DNA of 64,000 bases from Geochorda sp036562495 (GTDB lineage: Bacteria > Bacillota > Limnochordia > Limnochordales > Geochordaceae), in NCBI GenBank assembly GCA_036562495.1, contig DATCKA010000030.1, positions 62,001-126,000 on the forward strand, given 5' to 3'. Position numbers and translations under genes: made by a program. Below are positions 1 to 9,185 of this stretch, one piece after another. The notes beneath the pieces were generated by a model. It saw only the letters and a program-made list of their open reading frames with translations. It did not search any database and was not told the origin of the DNA. The first letter of the stretch is position 1, and the number at the start of each line of letters is the position of its first letter.

Positions 1-180
1 CGTGACCACGACCTGGACCACCCCGCTGCGGTCCCGCAGGTCGATGAAGATGAGCCCGCCGTGGTCACGGCGCCGCAACACCCAGCCGTCGAGCGTGACC
101 ACCTGGCCGACGTGTTGCTCCCGCAACGTCCCCGCCTCGTGCGTCCGCTTCAAGAGGGTGCCGTAGCCCTGCACTGTCAT
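1..180 (-). CDS. aspS: Aspartyl-tRNA synthetase, N-terminal fragment
   Basis: The frame runs off the left edge of the window, so only the first 60 residues are visible. They match the N-terminal OB-fold anticodon-binding domain of bacterial AspRS: the run GTLREQHVGQ is followed by LDGWVLRRRDHGGLIFIDLR and then a valine-rich strand. The enzyme charges tRNA-Asp (or tRNA-Asp/Asn if non-discriminating) in the cytoplasm. The ATG overlaps the hisS stop in an ATGA arrangement, so translation is probably coupled to hisS. The hisS-aspS order is conserved in Firmicutes. The catalytic class II domain lies outside the window. Confidence 0.93.
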   Translation of the reverse strand, partial: MTVQGYGTLLKRTHEAGTLREQHVGQVVTLDGWVLRRRDHGGLIFIDLRDRSGVVQVVVT

Positions 181-1478
181 CGCTCTCTCCTCGAATCCGT
201 CTCCTCCGTCGCCAGCCATCTCGTCAGCAGCGCGTCGAGCCCGTCGGCCGACACGTGCTCCTGCTGCCCGGTGCCGAGATGACGCACCACGTACGACCCC
301 GCCGCCTCCGGCCTGCCCCGGTCGCCACCGACGATGACCGCCACCCGGGCGCCTGCCCGGTCGGCCAGCTTGAGCTGGGCCTTGAGGCTGCGTCCTTGAT
401 AGTCGACGTCGGCCCGCAGACCTCTGCGCCGCAGACGGTACAGCAACTGCAGCGCCTCGTCACGCCCACCCTCGCCGTCGGAGGCGACGAAGACGTCGAG
501 CCAGCCCGGCTCCTCCAATCGCTCACCGGCCTCCGAGGCGGCGAGCAGCGCTCGCTCCATGCCGGAGGCGAAGCCGACCCCGGGCGTCGGTCTCCCGCCC
601 AGGGTTTCCACCAGCCCGTCGTAGCGCCCACCGCCCGCGACCGCGTTTTGCGCACCCAGGCCCTCCGACAGGACCTCGAAGACGGTGCGGGTGTAGTAGT
701 CGAACCCCCTCACCAGCCGGAAGTCCAGTACGTGCGGCACCTCCAGCCGGTCCAGGTGGTGGCGCAGCGTCTCGAAGTGCGCCCGGCAATCATCGCACAG
801 CGCGTCGACCGAGCCCGGCGCGTCTGCGGTCACCTCCCGGCACGAGGGCACCTTGCAGTCCAGCACCCGCAGGGGGCTCCGCTCCAGGCGCCTCTTGCAG
901 CTCTCGCACAGCTGGTCGGCCCTGGGGCGCAGGAAGGCCAGCAGGCGCTCACGGTAGACGGGGCGGCATCGAGGGCAGCCGATGCTGTTGAGGTGCACCT
1001 CGAAACGGATCAGGCCCATCCGTCGGAAGATCTCGATGGGCAGCACGATGATCTCGGCGTCGAGCGCGGGATCGGCCGATCCCAGCGCCTCGGCCCCGAT
1101 CTGGTAGTGCTGGCGCAACCGCCCCGCCTGCGGCCGCTCGTATCGAAACATCGGGCCGATGTAGAAGACCTTGACCGGCTGCGGCCACAGGTGCATGCCG
1201 TGCTCGATGTAGGCCCGCGCCACCGGCGCAGTCCCCTCGGGGCGCAGCGTGATGCTCCGCCCCGAACGGTCCTCGAAGGTGTACATCTCCTTCTCTACGA
1301 CGTCGGTGGCCTCGCCCACCCCGCGGCTAAAGAGCTCGGTGTGTTCGAAGATGGGCGTGCGGATCTCCCGGTATCCGAAGGAGGCCATCACCTCCCGGGT
1401 GATGGCCTCCAGGCGTAGCCAGGCCGCCGATTGGCCCGGCAAGACGTCCTGTGTCCCACGGGGCGCCTTCATCTCCAT
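177..1478 (-). CDS. hisS: Histidyl-tRNA synthetase
   Basis: Class II synthetase of 433 residues that attaches histidine to tRNA-His. The start chosen is the ATG giving MEMKAPRGTQDVLPG, which aligns with the usual N-terminus (xxPRGTxDxLP); the open frame continues 41 codons upstream with unrelated sequence. Motif 2 is visible as MFRYERPQAGRLRQHYQ, and the histidine-binding motifs as RGFDYYTRTVFEV and AVAGGGRYDGLV. The anticodon-binding domain forms the last ~90 residues. It follows the parvulin-TPR gene by 37 bp and overlaps aspS by 4 bp, as in the conserved rel-dtd-hisS-aspS order. Confidence 0.96.
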   Translation of the reverse strand: MEMKAPRGTQDVLPGQSAAWLRLEAITREVMASFGYREIRTPIFEHTELFSRGVGEATDVVEKEMYTFEDRSGRSITLRPEGTAPVARAYIEHGMHLWPQPVKVFYIGPMFRYERPQAGRLRQHYQIGAEALGSADPALDAEIIVLPIEIFRRMGLIRFEVHLNSIGCPRCRPVYRERLLAFLRPRADQLCESCKRRLERSPLRVLDCKVPSCREVTADAPGSVDALCDDCRAHFETLRHHLDRLEVPHVLDFRLVRGFDYYTRTVFEVLSEGLGAQNAVAGGGRYDGLVETLGGRPTPGVGFASGMERALLAASEAGERLEEPGWLDVFVASDGEGGRDEALQLLYRLRRRGLRADVDYQGRSLKAQLKLADRAGARVAVIVGGDRGRPEAAGSYVVRHLGTGQQEHVSADGLDALLTRWLATEETDSRRER

Positions 1479-1515
1479 GATGCCCGGCGTCGCTTCCCTT
1501 CCGTGGATGACGCGC

Positions 1516-3045
1516 TCAGCGCTGCTCTGCCGCCGCGCCCTCCGTGCCGCCTCGGGCCCCCTCCGGCTGCTGAGTGGCGTCGGTGGCCCCCTCGTCGTCA
1601 CGCGTCTCGCCGGAGGCGGAGCCCTGCTGCTGCTCCTGGAGCCGCCGCAAGAACTCTTCCTGCGCTCGACGCTGCTCCTCCAGCACCTGCTGGATCTTGT
1701 CCAGCTCCTGCGCCTCCCGCTTGGCGTCCTCCTCGAGCCCCATGCTGCTGAAGAGCATGTAGAGGGTCAGGTGCATCTGCATGTCCATGGGCGCAAGCGA
1801 CGAGGCCTTGCGCAGCGCCTCGGCCGCCTTCTCCTTGTCGCCCTTCTGCTGGTAGACGTTGCCCAGCGCCAGGTGGAGCACCGGGTCGCTCGGGGCAAGC
1901 TCCGTCGCACGGGTCAGCGCGGCCAGGGCGTCGTCGGTCCGCTGCAGCTGCAAGAGCGCCACGGCCTTGCCGTACTGCACGTAGGCGTCGTCGGGGTAGA
2001 CCAGCGCCGCCTGCTCGTACAGCTCCAGGGCCCGCTGGGCGTCGCCCCGCCCCAGGGCGTCGCGAGCCGCCAGCTGCGGGTCGAGGATGGAGACCTCGGC
2101 GCTGTTGCGCAGGTCGGCAAACCACCGGGCGAAGTGCTCGTCGGCCTTCTCCTGCCGGATCTGCTCCACCAGGTCGGGCTTGGCCTTCTCGAACTCTTCG
2201 CCCGACGCCTCCCTGCGCTCGACCACCTGGATGATGTAGTAGCCCTCGTCGGTCTCGATGGGATCGGAGACGGCGCCGGGCTCCAGCTCCCAGGCCACGG
2301 CGTCCACCGCCTCGGGCAAGACGTCATGCCCGACGAAACCCAGCTCGCCTCCCGACTCCCGGGTCAGCTCGTCGTCGGAGTGCTCCTTTGCCACCTGGGC
2401 GAAGTCCGCGCCGTCGCGGATCCGCTTCACGAGGTCCCGCGCACGCGCCAGGGCGGCCCGGGTATCCGACTCGGAGGTGCTCTTGGGCCGCACCAGGATC
2501 TGGCGCAGCTTCACCTGCTCGTAAGCCTTCGCGACCTCCTCGTCGGTCACCTGCAGCTGCTCGGCCAGCTTCGCCTGCAGCTTCTCGGCCATGAGGCTCT
2601 CCTCGATGGCCTTGCGCAGGTCCGCCTCGGTCATGTTGCGCAGGCGCAACTGACGCTCGTACTCCGAACGGGACGGAAACGCGTCACGGATGCGGGCCAG
2701 CCGGTCGTTGATCTCGCCGCGGCTCACCCGGATGCCCTCGTCTCTGGCGGCCTGCAAGAGCAGGCGCATGGCGATGAGCTGGTTGAGGGTCCGGTACTTG
2801 ATCTCCTCGATGTCCGTCGGTCGCACCGAGCCCTGGAGCTGCTCGTACGACCGCAGCTGGTCCAGATAGGCCTGCTGGAAGGTCGCCATCGCGATGGAAT
2901 CGCCGTTGACGTGCGCGATGGCGGCCTGCGCGCCGGGATCGCCCTGCACGGCGGGGATGCCCACGTAGGCCAGCGTCACGGCGAAGACCACCGCGACCGC
3001 GGTGATGATCCACTTCATCTGGCGGCGCAGCTGCTCCATGAACAT
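1516..3045 (-). CDS. Membrane-anchored parvulin-type peptidyl-prolyl isomerase with TPR repeats
   Basis: A 509-residue protein. Residues 10-32 form a single N-terminal membrane segment (WIITAVAVVFAVTLAYVGI) with a positively charged cytoplasmic start, so the rest should lie outside the membrane. Residues ~45-175 resemble the SurA/PrsA N-terminal chaperone region and ~178-277 form a parvulin domain (LRQILVRP, SGGELGFVG, DEGYYIIQV). About three TPR-like helical pairs follow (~325-430), then a Gln/Glu-rich coiled tail. The role is probably folding of exported proteins. PrsA is normally a lipoprotein in Firmicutes; this one has a membrane anchor and no lipobox, and the TPR extension is not in classical PrsA. 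Two in-frame ATGs (3045, 3039) could start it. Confidence 0.85.
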   Translation of the reverse strand: MFMEQLRRQMKWIITAVAVVFAVTLAYVGIPAVQGDPGAQAAIAHVNGDSIAMATFQQAYLDQLRSYEQLQGSVRPTDIEEIKYRTLNQLIAMRLLLQAARDEGIRVSRGEINDRLARIRDAFPSRSEYERQLRLRNMTEADLRKAIEESLMAEKLQAKLAEQLQVTDEEVAKAYEQVKLRQILVRPKSTSESDTRAALARARDLVKRIRDGADFAQVAKEHSDDELTRESGGELGFVGHDVLPEAVDAVAWELEPGAVSDPIETDEGYYIIQVVERREASGEEFEKAKPDLVEQIRQEKADEHFARWFADLRNSAEVSILDPQLAARDALGRGDAQRALELYEQAALVYPDDAYVQYGKAVALLQLQRTDDALAALTRATELAPSDPVLHLALGNVYQQKGDKEKAAEALRKASSLAPMDMQMHLTLYMLFSSMGLEEDAKREAQELDKIQQVLEEQRRAQEEFLRRLQEQQQGSASGETRDDEGATDATQQPEGARGGTEGAAAEQR

Positions 3046-3134
3046 GTCCGTTCGTAACCCCACTTCCCACCGGAACAGGCCCATTCTATCCCGGCACCCG
3101 GGGGCCGTCCAGGACCGGGCCTGTCGGCTCGGCC

Positions 3135-3578
3135 TCAGCGCCGGCGCTCGACGACCAGCGTGACGGGCCCGTCGCACTCGACCAGCACTTGCATCGATTG
3201 ACCGAAACTCCCGGTCGCCACCGGCACCCCCCGCGCCGCCACCGCCTGCTCGAGCTTGTCCAGCCACGCGCGGGCCTCCGCGGCGGGCGCCGCTCGCTCG
3301 AAGGCGGGTCGTCGACCCCTGCTGGCATCGCCGGCCACGGTGAAGTTGGAGACCAACAGCACCGACCCCTGCACATCGGCCACGCTGCAGTTGAGCCGGC
3401 CTGTCTCGTCGTCGAAGATGCGCAAGTGCACCAGCTTGTCGGCCAGCCACTCCACGTCGGAGTCCGTGTCGCCCCGCTCCACGGCGACGAAGGCCACCAG
3501 ACCCCGCCCGATCTCGCCCACCGCCTGGCCGTCGACGGTGACACGGCCCCGGCTGACGCGCTGCACCACCGCTCGCAC
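3135..3578 (-). CDS. dtd: D-aminoacyl-tRNA deacylase
   Basis: 147 residues, the usual length for DTD, starting MRAVVQRVSRGRVTVDG, typical for the family. The enzyme hydrolyses D-aminoacyl-tRNA (and glycyl-tRNA-Ala) to proofread chirality. The two signature motifs are present in altered form: SNFTVAGDA where SQFTLYAD is usual, and CDGPVT where NxGPVT is usual. The Gly-Pro pair that forms the specificity element is intact. It lies 18 bp downstream of rel, as in Bacillus, within the same minus-strand run. Confidence 0.93.
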   Translation of the reverse strand: MRAVVQRVSRGRVTVDGQAVGEIGRGLVAFVAVERGDTDSDVEWLADKLVHLRIFDDETGRLNCSVADVQGSVLLVSNFTVAGDASRGRRPAFERAAPAAEARAWLDKLEQAVAARGVPVATGSFGQSMQVLVECDGPVTLVVERRR

Positions 3579-3596
3579 GCGAACGCGCCCCCCCCT

Positions 3597-5819
3597 CTAC
3601 GGCCGGGACTCCCCGGCGCCCGAGGAGACGGGCTCGGCCCGTCGCACGTCGATGATGCCCTCCACCTTGCGGACCCGTCGCACCACGTCGTCGAGGTGGT
3701 CCATGCCGGCCACGTCCACCACCACGTGGATGATGGCCACGTGCTGGCGGGTCGTGCGGGTGTGGACCGCCTCGATGTTGGTCTTGCCGTCGGAGATGGC
3801 GTTGATGACGTTGGAGAGGAGATTGACCCGGTCGTGGGCCTCGATGCGCAGCTCTACGGGGTAGACCGCGCCGGGGACCCGGTTCCATCGGACCTCGACC
3901 CGGCGCTGCGGCTCGTCGACCAGCGTCTGCACGTTGGGACAGTCGGCCCGGTGCACCGAGATGCCGCGCCCGCGCGTCACGTAGCCCACGATGGGGTCGC
4001 CCGGCACCGGGCTGCAACACTTGGAGAAGCGGATGAGGACGTTGTCGGCGCCCTCGACGCTGACGCCGACGGTGGCCGGCGTCGTGCGACCGTGGCGCGG
4101 CCCCGCCTCCTGCAGGCGCTGCTGGCGAGCCCGTGCCAACAGCTCCTCGCGCCCCACCAGGCGCCCCAGGGCGTGCACCGGGGAGATGCGGCCGAAGCCG
4201 ATGGCCGAGTAGAGGTCTTCGACGCTGGCCAGCCCGTACCGGCGGGCCACCGAGGCCAGGGCGTCGTGGCGGGAGGCCTCGGCCAGGTCGATGCCGAAGC
4301 GCTTGGCCTCCCGCTCGAGCAGCTCCCGCCCCTTCTCGATGCTCTGTTCGCGGCGGGCCTCCTTGAGAAAGCTGCGGATCTTGCTTCGGGCCTTGGAGGT
4401 CTTGACGAACTTGAGCCAGTCCTGGCTCGGCTGGCCATGCTTGGCCGTGAGGATCTCCACGATCTCGCCGTTGCGGAGGCGGTAGTCGAGGGGCACCAGC
4501 CGGCCGTTGACCTTGGCGCCCGTGCAGCGCAGCCCGATGTCGGTGTGGACGGCGAACGCGAAGTCGACGGGGGTGGCGCCAGCCGGTAGGCTCTTGACGT
4601 CGCCCTTGGGAGTGAAGACGAAGACCTCGTCCTCGAAGAGGTCGATCTTGAGGGTCTCCATGAACTCATGGGGATCCTGATCCTTCATCTCCCGGAGCCA
4701 TTCCATCACCTGCCGCAGCCACGCCACCTTGGCGTCGAAGGCGGTGGCCGACCGCCGCTCCTTGTACAGCCAGTGGGCGGCGATCCCGCGCTCGGCCACC
4801 TCGTGCATCTGCTGCGTCCGGATCTGTACCTCGAGGGGCTCGCCCCGGGGCCCGATGACCGTGGTGTGCAACGACTGGTACAGGTTGGACTTGGGCATGG
4901 CGATGAAGTCCTTGAAGCGGCCAGGGATGGGCTTCCACAGGCTGTGCACCATGCCCAGGACGGCGTAGCACTCCTTGACGTCGTTGACGATGACCCGCAC
5001 CGCCATCAGGTCGTAGATCTCGTCCAGGGTCCGCCCCTGGGTGCGCATCTTCTGGTAGATGGAGTAGAAGTGCTTGGGACGCCCCTGGACCCGGCCGTCG
5101 ATGCCCATCTCACGCAACCGGGCCCGCAGGATCTCCATGACCTCCTCGAGCTCGCCCTCGCGCTCGGCGCGCTTCTTGGCCACCGCCTGCACCAGCTGGT
5201 AGTAGGCGGTGGGGTCCAGGTAGCGGAGCGCCAGGTCCTCCATCTCCCACTTGAGCTGCCAGATGCCCAGGCGGTGGGCCAGGGGCGCGTAGATCTCCAG
5301 CGTCTCCTGGGCCACCTTGCGCTGGCGCTCCGGGGGCAGGTGGCGCAACGTCCGCATGTTGTGGAGGCGGTCGGCCAGCTTGATGAGCACGACGCGCAGG
5401 TCTTCGGCCATGGCCAAGAACATCTTGCGGAGGTTTTCGGCCTGCTGGGCCTCCCGGGATTGAAACGGGATCTTGCTCAGCTTGGTGACCCCGTCCACCA
5501 ACCGCGCGATCTCGGGGGTGAAGGCCTGCTCCAGCTCCTCGACCGTGACGGGGGTATCCTCCAGCACGTCGTGCAGCAGGCCCGCGGCGATGGTCGCCAC
5601 GTCCACCTCCAGGTCGGCCAGGATGCGGGCCACCTCCACCGGGTGCGAGAAGAACGACTCCCCCGAGTCGCGCAGCTGCCCCGCGTGGGCCTCCTGCGCG
5701 AAGCGGTAGGCTTTCGCCAGGAGTTCCGTGTCCACGGAAGGATGATAGGCACGCACCCGTTCGATGAGGGCCTCGAGCGGCGCATCCAGCGCCGCGGCCG
5801 CCTGCACCCCGCTACTCAT
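3597..5819 (-). CDS. relA: Bifunctional (p)ppGpp synthetase/hydrolase, Rel family
   Basis: 740 residues, full-length long RSH protein. The HD hydrolase domain is at ~35-190 (FFSHPVEVA, LLHDVLEDT). The synthetase domain is at ~240-350 and carries RFKD (301-304), the form found in bifunctional Rel/SpoT rather than the EFDD of synthetase-only RelA. A TGS domain (~390-450), a Cys-containing region (FSKCCSPVPGDPIVG) and a C-terminal ACT domain (~660-735) follow. It makes and degrades the stringent-response alarmone in response to uncharged tRNA on ribosomes. It is placed between apt and dtd as in Bacillus, with 30 and 18 bp gaps, consistent with an operon. Confidence 0.96.
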   Translation of the reverse strand: MSSGVQAAAALDAPLEALIERVRAYHPSVDTELLAKAYRFAQEAHAGQLRDSGESFFSHPVEVARILADLEVDVATIAAGLLHDVLEDTPVTVEELEQAFTPEIARLVDGVTKLSKIPFQSREAQQAENLRKMFLAMAEDLRVVLIKLADRLHNMRTLRHLPPERQRKVAQETLEIYAPLAHRLGIWQLKWEMEDLALRYLDPTAYYQLVQAVAKKRAEREGELEEVMEILRARLREMGIDGRVQGRPKHFYSIYQKMRTQGRTLDEIYDLMAVRVIVNDVKECYAVLGMVHSLWKPIPGRFKDFIAMPKSNLYQSLHTTVIGPRGEPLEVQIRTQQMHEVAERGIAAHWLYKERRSATAFDAKVAWLRQVMEWLREMKDQDPHEFMETLKIDLFEDEVFVFTPKGDVKSLPAGATPVDFAFAVHTDIGLRCTGAKVNGRLVPLDYRLRNGEIVEILTAKHGQPSQDWLKFVKTSKARSKIRSFLKEARREQSIEKGRELLEREAKRFGIDLAEASRHDALASVARRYGLASVEDLYSAIGFGRISPVHALGRLVGREELLARARQQRLQEAGPRHGRTTPATVGVSVEGADNVLIRFSKCCSPVPGDPIVGYVTRGRGISVHRADCPNVQTLVDEPQRRVEVRWNRVPGAVYPVELRIEAHDRVNLLSNVINAISDGKTNIEAVHTRTTRQHVAIIHVVVDVAGMDHLDDVVRRVRKVEGIIDVRRAEPVSSGAGESRP

Positions 5820-5849
5820 GACCGACCCGGATCGGCGTGGCCACCTCCC

Positions 5850-6383
5850 CTATGAATCGTAGCGCACCAGCGCGAGGATTCGATCCGATTCGAAGCCCAT
5901 GGCCTCCAGCCGCTGACGCCCTCCCAGGTAAGCCAGCTCGATGAGGAAGGCGAAGCCGACGATCTGGGCCCCCAGTTGCTGGACCAGCCGGGCCGCCGCC
6001 CCCATGGTGCCGCCGGTCGCCAGCAGGTCGTCCACCAGCAGCACGCGTTGACCGGGCGCCAGCGCGTCCTTGTGGATCTCCAGGGCGTCCGTGCCGTACT
6101 CCAGCTCGTACTCGACGCGTATCTTCTCCGCCGGGAGCTTGCCCGGCTTGCGGATCAAGATGAAGCCGGCGCCCAGCTCGTAGGCCAGCGGCGAGCCCAG
6201 GGCGAAGCCTCGGGACTCCACGCCGACCACCATCTCGACCCCTTCGTCGCGAAAGCGGCGGGCCATGGAGCGGATGATGTAGGCCAGGGCGGCCGGGTCC
6301 CGCATGACGGTCGTGATGTCCTTGAAGCTGACACCCGGTCGGGGGAAGTCGGGGATCTCCCGAATGAGCGCTTTCAAGTCCAT
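5850..6383 (-). CDS. apt: Adenine phosphoribosyltransferase
   Basis: 177 residues, the usual APRT length. It converts adenine and PRPP to AMP for purine salvage. The PRPP-binding signature is clear (VLLVDDLLATGGTMGAA), and the N-terminus MDLKALIREIPDFPRPGVSFKD is typical, with FPRPGVxFKDIT conserved. It sits 51 bp downstream of recJ and 30 bp upstream of rel. The recJ-apt-rel order is conserved in Firmicutes. Confidence 0.96.
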   Translation of the reverse strand: MDLKALIREIPDFPRPGVSFKDITTVMRDPAALAYIIRSMARRFRDEGVEMVVGVESRGFALGSPLAYELGAGFILIRKPGKLPAEKIRVEYELEYGTDALEIHKDALAPGQRVLLVDDLLATGGTMGAAARLVQQLGAQIVGFAFLIELAYLGGRQRLEAMGFESDRILALVRYDS

Positions 6384-6434
6384 GCGTGCGTCCAGACCTC
6401 TTTTCCTGAAGAGACGCAGACCAGAGGCGCCCGG

Positions 6435-9161
6435 TCAGGCGGGCCGTCCCGAGGCCCTGGAGGCCCCGTCCTGCCACCAGACCGTCGCCGCCTCCGAAAA
6501 AGCTCCCTCGAGCGCCTCTTGCCAGAGACGACGGGCCTCGATGAACTCATTATAGCGAGCGGACTGCGTCAGGTCGAGCTTTACGCCCGCTTTCACCCCC
6601 TTCCACCGCCACCCGGGCTTGCCGGCCGCCCGCTCGACCACCCCCAGCTCCTCGAAGACCGCCAGCGCGTTGCCCACCAGCGCAGCCGATAGCCGGGGAC
6701 GGCTGCGGGGATCCAGCACCCCGAGGGAGGTGGTGAGCCGGGCAGGATCTTCCGGCAAATCGGGACCGGCCACGCTGGCCTGAGCGGTCAACAGCCGGTA
6801 GAGGTGACGCAGCGTCTCGACGTCCGGCAGCGGGGCCAGCCATCGTTGTTGGACCCGCTGGCGATCTCGCTCGCCGTAAGCCAGCACCAGTCGCCGCACG
6901 GCGCCCGACGAGACGAGCCGGGCCCAGGCCCACGGCGAGTCGGGCAGCTCCCACAGCCACAGTTCGACCGGCCACGGCAAGCTCGCCAGCACCTCGGGCG
7001 TCCAGGTGACCAGCACTGCGGCCCCCTCGCCCAGCAGACCGGCCGGCGCCGGCACATCTTCGTGGCCGCCCGCCCACGCCACCCGTCCCGCCAGATGGGG
7101 AGCGTGCCGCCAGCCCGCGGTGCAGAGCCGGATGGCCGCCCGCCCGTCGCCTACCGCCACCACCACCGGCGCGGCGCCGACAGCCCCCGTGAGGCTCGCC
7201 TCCCCTTCGCCGCGCCGGCCCCACTCGTCCCATGCGCCGTCGGGTGCCTCGTCGGCCAGGCCGCGGCGGTCCTCCACGACCAGGGGCGGCGGTCGGCGGC
7301 GCTGGTCGCCCGTCCAGGCGCCGGCTACGGCCGATGCAAGGCCCGAGACGCCGGCTGACACCAGCCCAGCGGGGGCCCTGCCATTCTCCACCTCGACGGG
7401 GGCGCCCCACCCCCATGCGACGCGGGGGGCGGTGCCATCCGACTCCCGGATCGCGATGGCCCGCATCTCGAGTTCGCCCCATCGCCCCCTGCGCGGCACG
7501 AAGGCGATGTCGATCCCTCGCCCCGCCTCGCGTGCCCGTTCCACCACCGGCAGCCACTCCTGGGCCCGGCCGAAGGCGATGACGCCGGCATCCACCCCCG
7601 TCGCCGGCTCCCGCACCACCAGGCGCAGGTGGCGGCCGTCCTGGCCCACGGGACGCGCCTCCACCGGGATGAGCTCCGCGGCGGCCAGCGTCGGCCGGGG
7701 ATTGCCCTCGCCGTGGGGCTCCAGCATCTCCAGCTGGTCCACCAACTCGGGCCCTACGTCCGCGAGGCGCACCCATGCATCCAGCTCGAGGCGGCTGACA
7801 TATGGCCCCCGCCAGCGCGCCGCTACCGCTTCGACCAGGCGCTCCCGCAGGGCCGGCACGTCCTGGCTCGCCATGGAGAAGCCCGCCGCCATGGGGTGGC
7901 CGCCGAACTTGACGAACAGCGAGCTGCACGTCGCCATCGCCTCGTAGAGGTTGACGTCGGGGACGCTGCGGGCCGAGCCCCTGGCCTCCTCCCCCTCCAG
8001 GGCGATGACCACCGCGGGACGGGCGAAGCGCTCCACCAGCCGGGAGGCGACCACGCCGATCACCCCCGGGTGCCACCCCTCCCCGGCTACCACCACCACG
8101 GGTGGATCGCCGGCCTGCACCTGGCGCTCGGCCTCCTCCAAGGCCTGCTCCAGGATGTGCCGCTCCATCTCCTGTCGTGCCCGGTTGGCGGCGTCCAGCC
8201 GCTCTGCAGCCTCCCTGGCCTCCTCGGGCGATCGGGCCAGCAACAGCGCCAGCCCCACCGAGGGGTCGTCGACGCGGCCGGCCGCGTTGAGCCGCGGCGC
8301 CAGGATGAAGGCGATGTGGTACGTATCGACCTCAGCGGTCGAGATGCCGGCCACCGAAGCCAGCGCCTGCAGGCCCGGCAGCGGCCGGGTGCGCAGCCGC
8401 TCGATCCCCTGCCGCACCAGGCGGCGGTTCTCTCCGGTGAGGCTCACGACGTCGGCCACGGTGCCGATGGCCGCGAGCTGGACCAGCCCGTCCACCTCGG
8501 GATCGCCCGGCCGGTCGGCGAAGGCCAGCAGGGCCAGGGCCGTGTGATAGGCGAGGCCGGCCGCGGCCATCTCCTCGCCGCCGGGCAGGCCGGTCATCCG
8601 GTGGGCCGCCACCACCGCGGCGGCCGGGGGCAGTCGAGGCCCTGGCTCGTGATGGTCGACCACCACCACGTCCAGGCCGTGCCGGGAGGCCTGCCGGATG
8701 GCCGACATGGCCGTCAGGCCGCAGTCGACCGCGACGACCAGGCGGACGCCCCGCCCGGCCATCTCCACCAGGACGTCCTCGTGCAGACCGTAGCCCTGGG
8801 CGAGACGGTGCGGGATGAAGGGCCGCACCTCTGCGCCGAGGCGGCGCAGGGCGCGGACGAGGATGGCCGTGGCCGTCTGCCCGTCGGCGTCGTAGTCGCC
8901 GTAGACCACGATGGGCTCCCGGCGCCGCACGCCCTGCAGCATGCGCCAGGCCGCGGCCTTGACGCCCGGCAGGCGCCACGGGGCCATGGCCCCATGACCC
9001 GGCGCCAGAAACTCACGGGCAGCCGCCACGTCCCCCATTCCGCGGTTGAGCAGGAGCTGCCCCACCAGGGGGTGCAGACCCAGCCGACTCGCGAGCCGCC
9101 GAGCCCGGACGGGGTCCGGACTGGGAGCGTGCCACGAGGCCGCCGCGCCGACCTCAGCCAT
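6435..9161 (-). CDS. recJ: Single-stranded-DNA-specific exonuclease RecJ
   Basis: 908 residues. The DHH phosphoesterase core is visible: YGDYDADGQTATAILVRAL (metal-binding DxD, where DVDG is usual), DCGLTA, and VVVDHHEPG. The DHHA1 region contains GWHPGVIGVVASRLVERF, and FGGHPMAAGFS follows, with an OB fold around residues 470-570. The C-terminal ~330 residues form the long extension found in Firmicute RecJ; here it is longer than in Bacillus (total ~786), partly through an Ala/Gly-rich linker. The enzyme degrades ssDNA 5' to 3' in recombination and mismatch repair. It is flanked by the LapA-like gene and apt. Confidence 0.94.
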   Translation of the reverse strand: MAEVGAAASWHAPSPDPVRARRLASRLGLHPLVGQLLLNRGMGDVAAAREFLAPGHGAMAPWRLPGVKAAAWRMLQGVRRREPIVVYGDYDADGQTATAILVRALRRLGAEVRPFIPHRLAQGYGLHEDVLVEMAGRGVRLVVAVDCGLTAMSAIRQASRHGLDVVVVDHHEPGPRLPPAAAVVAAHRMTGLPGGEEMAAAGLAYHTALALLAFADRPGDPEVDGLVQLAAIGTVADVVSLTGENRRLVRQGIERLRTRPLPGLQALASVAGISTAEVDTYHIAFILAPRLNAAGRVDDPSVGLALLLARSPEEAREAAERLDAANRARQEMERHILEQALEEAERQVQAGDPPVVVVAGEGWHPGVIGVVASRLVERFARPAVVIALEGEEARGSARSVPDVNLYEAMATCSSLFVKFGGHPMAAGFSMASQDVPALRERLVEAVAARWRGPYVSRLELDAWVRLADVGPELVDQLEMLEPHGEGNPRPTLAAAELIPVEARPVGQDGRHLRLVVREPATGVDAGVIAFGRAQEWLPVVERAREAGRGIDIAFVPRRGRWGELEMRAIAIRESDGTAPRVAWGWGAPVEVENGRAPAGLVSAGVSGLASAVAGAWTGDQRRRPPPLVVEDRRGLADEAPDGAWDEWGRRGEGEASLTGAVGAAPVVVAVGDGRAAIRLCTAGWRHAPHLAGRVAWAGGHEDVPAPAGLLGEGAAVLVTWTPEVLASLPWPVELWLWELPDSPWAWARLVSSGAVRRLVLAYGERDRQRVQQRWLAPLPDVETLRHLYRLLTAQASVAGPDLPEDPARLTTSLGVLDPRSRPRLSAALVGNALAVFEELGVVERAAGKPGWRWKGVKAGVKLDLTQSARYNEFIEARRLWQEALEGAFSEAATVWWQDGASRASGRPA

Positions 9162-9185
9162 TCGCCTCGCGCCGCCCCGACGGCC

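Noticed and set aside
1249..3057. A 602-codon open frame on the plus strand opposite hisS and the foldase gene
   Set aside because: High GC removes stop codons in shadow frames. Its translation is Leu/Arg/Gly/His-rich without any domain, while the minus strand carries clear families.
6545..6556. AT-rich TATAATG-like stretch on the minus strand
   Set aside because: It lies inside the recJ coding region near its 3' end; no -35 and no need for a promoter there beyond apt, which is 160 bp away.
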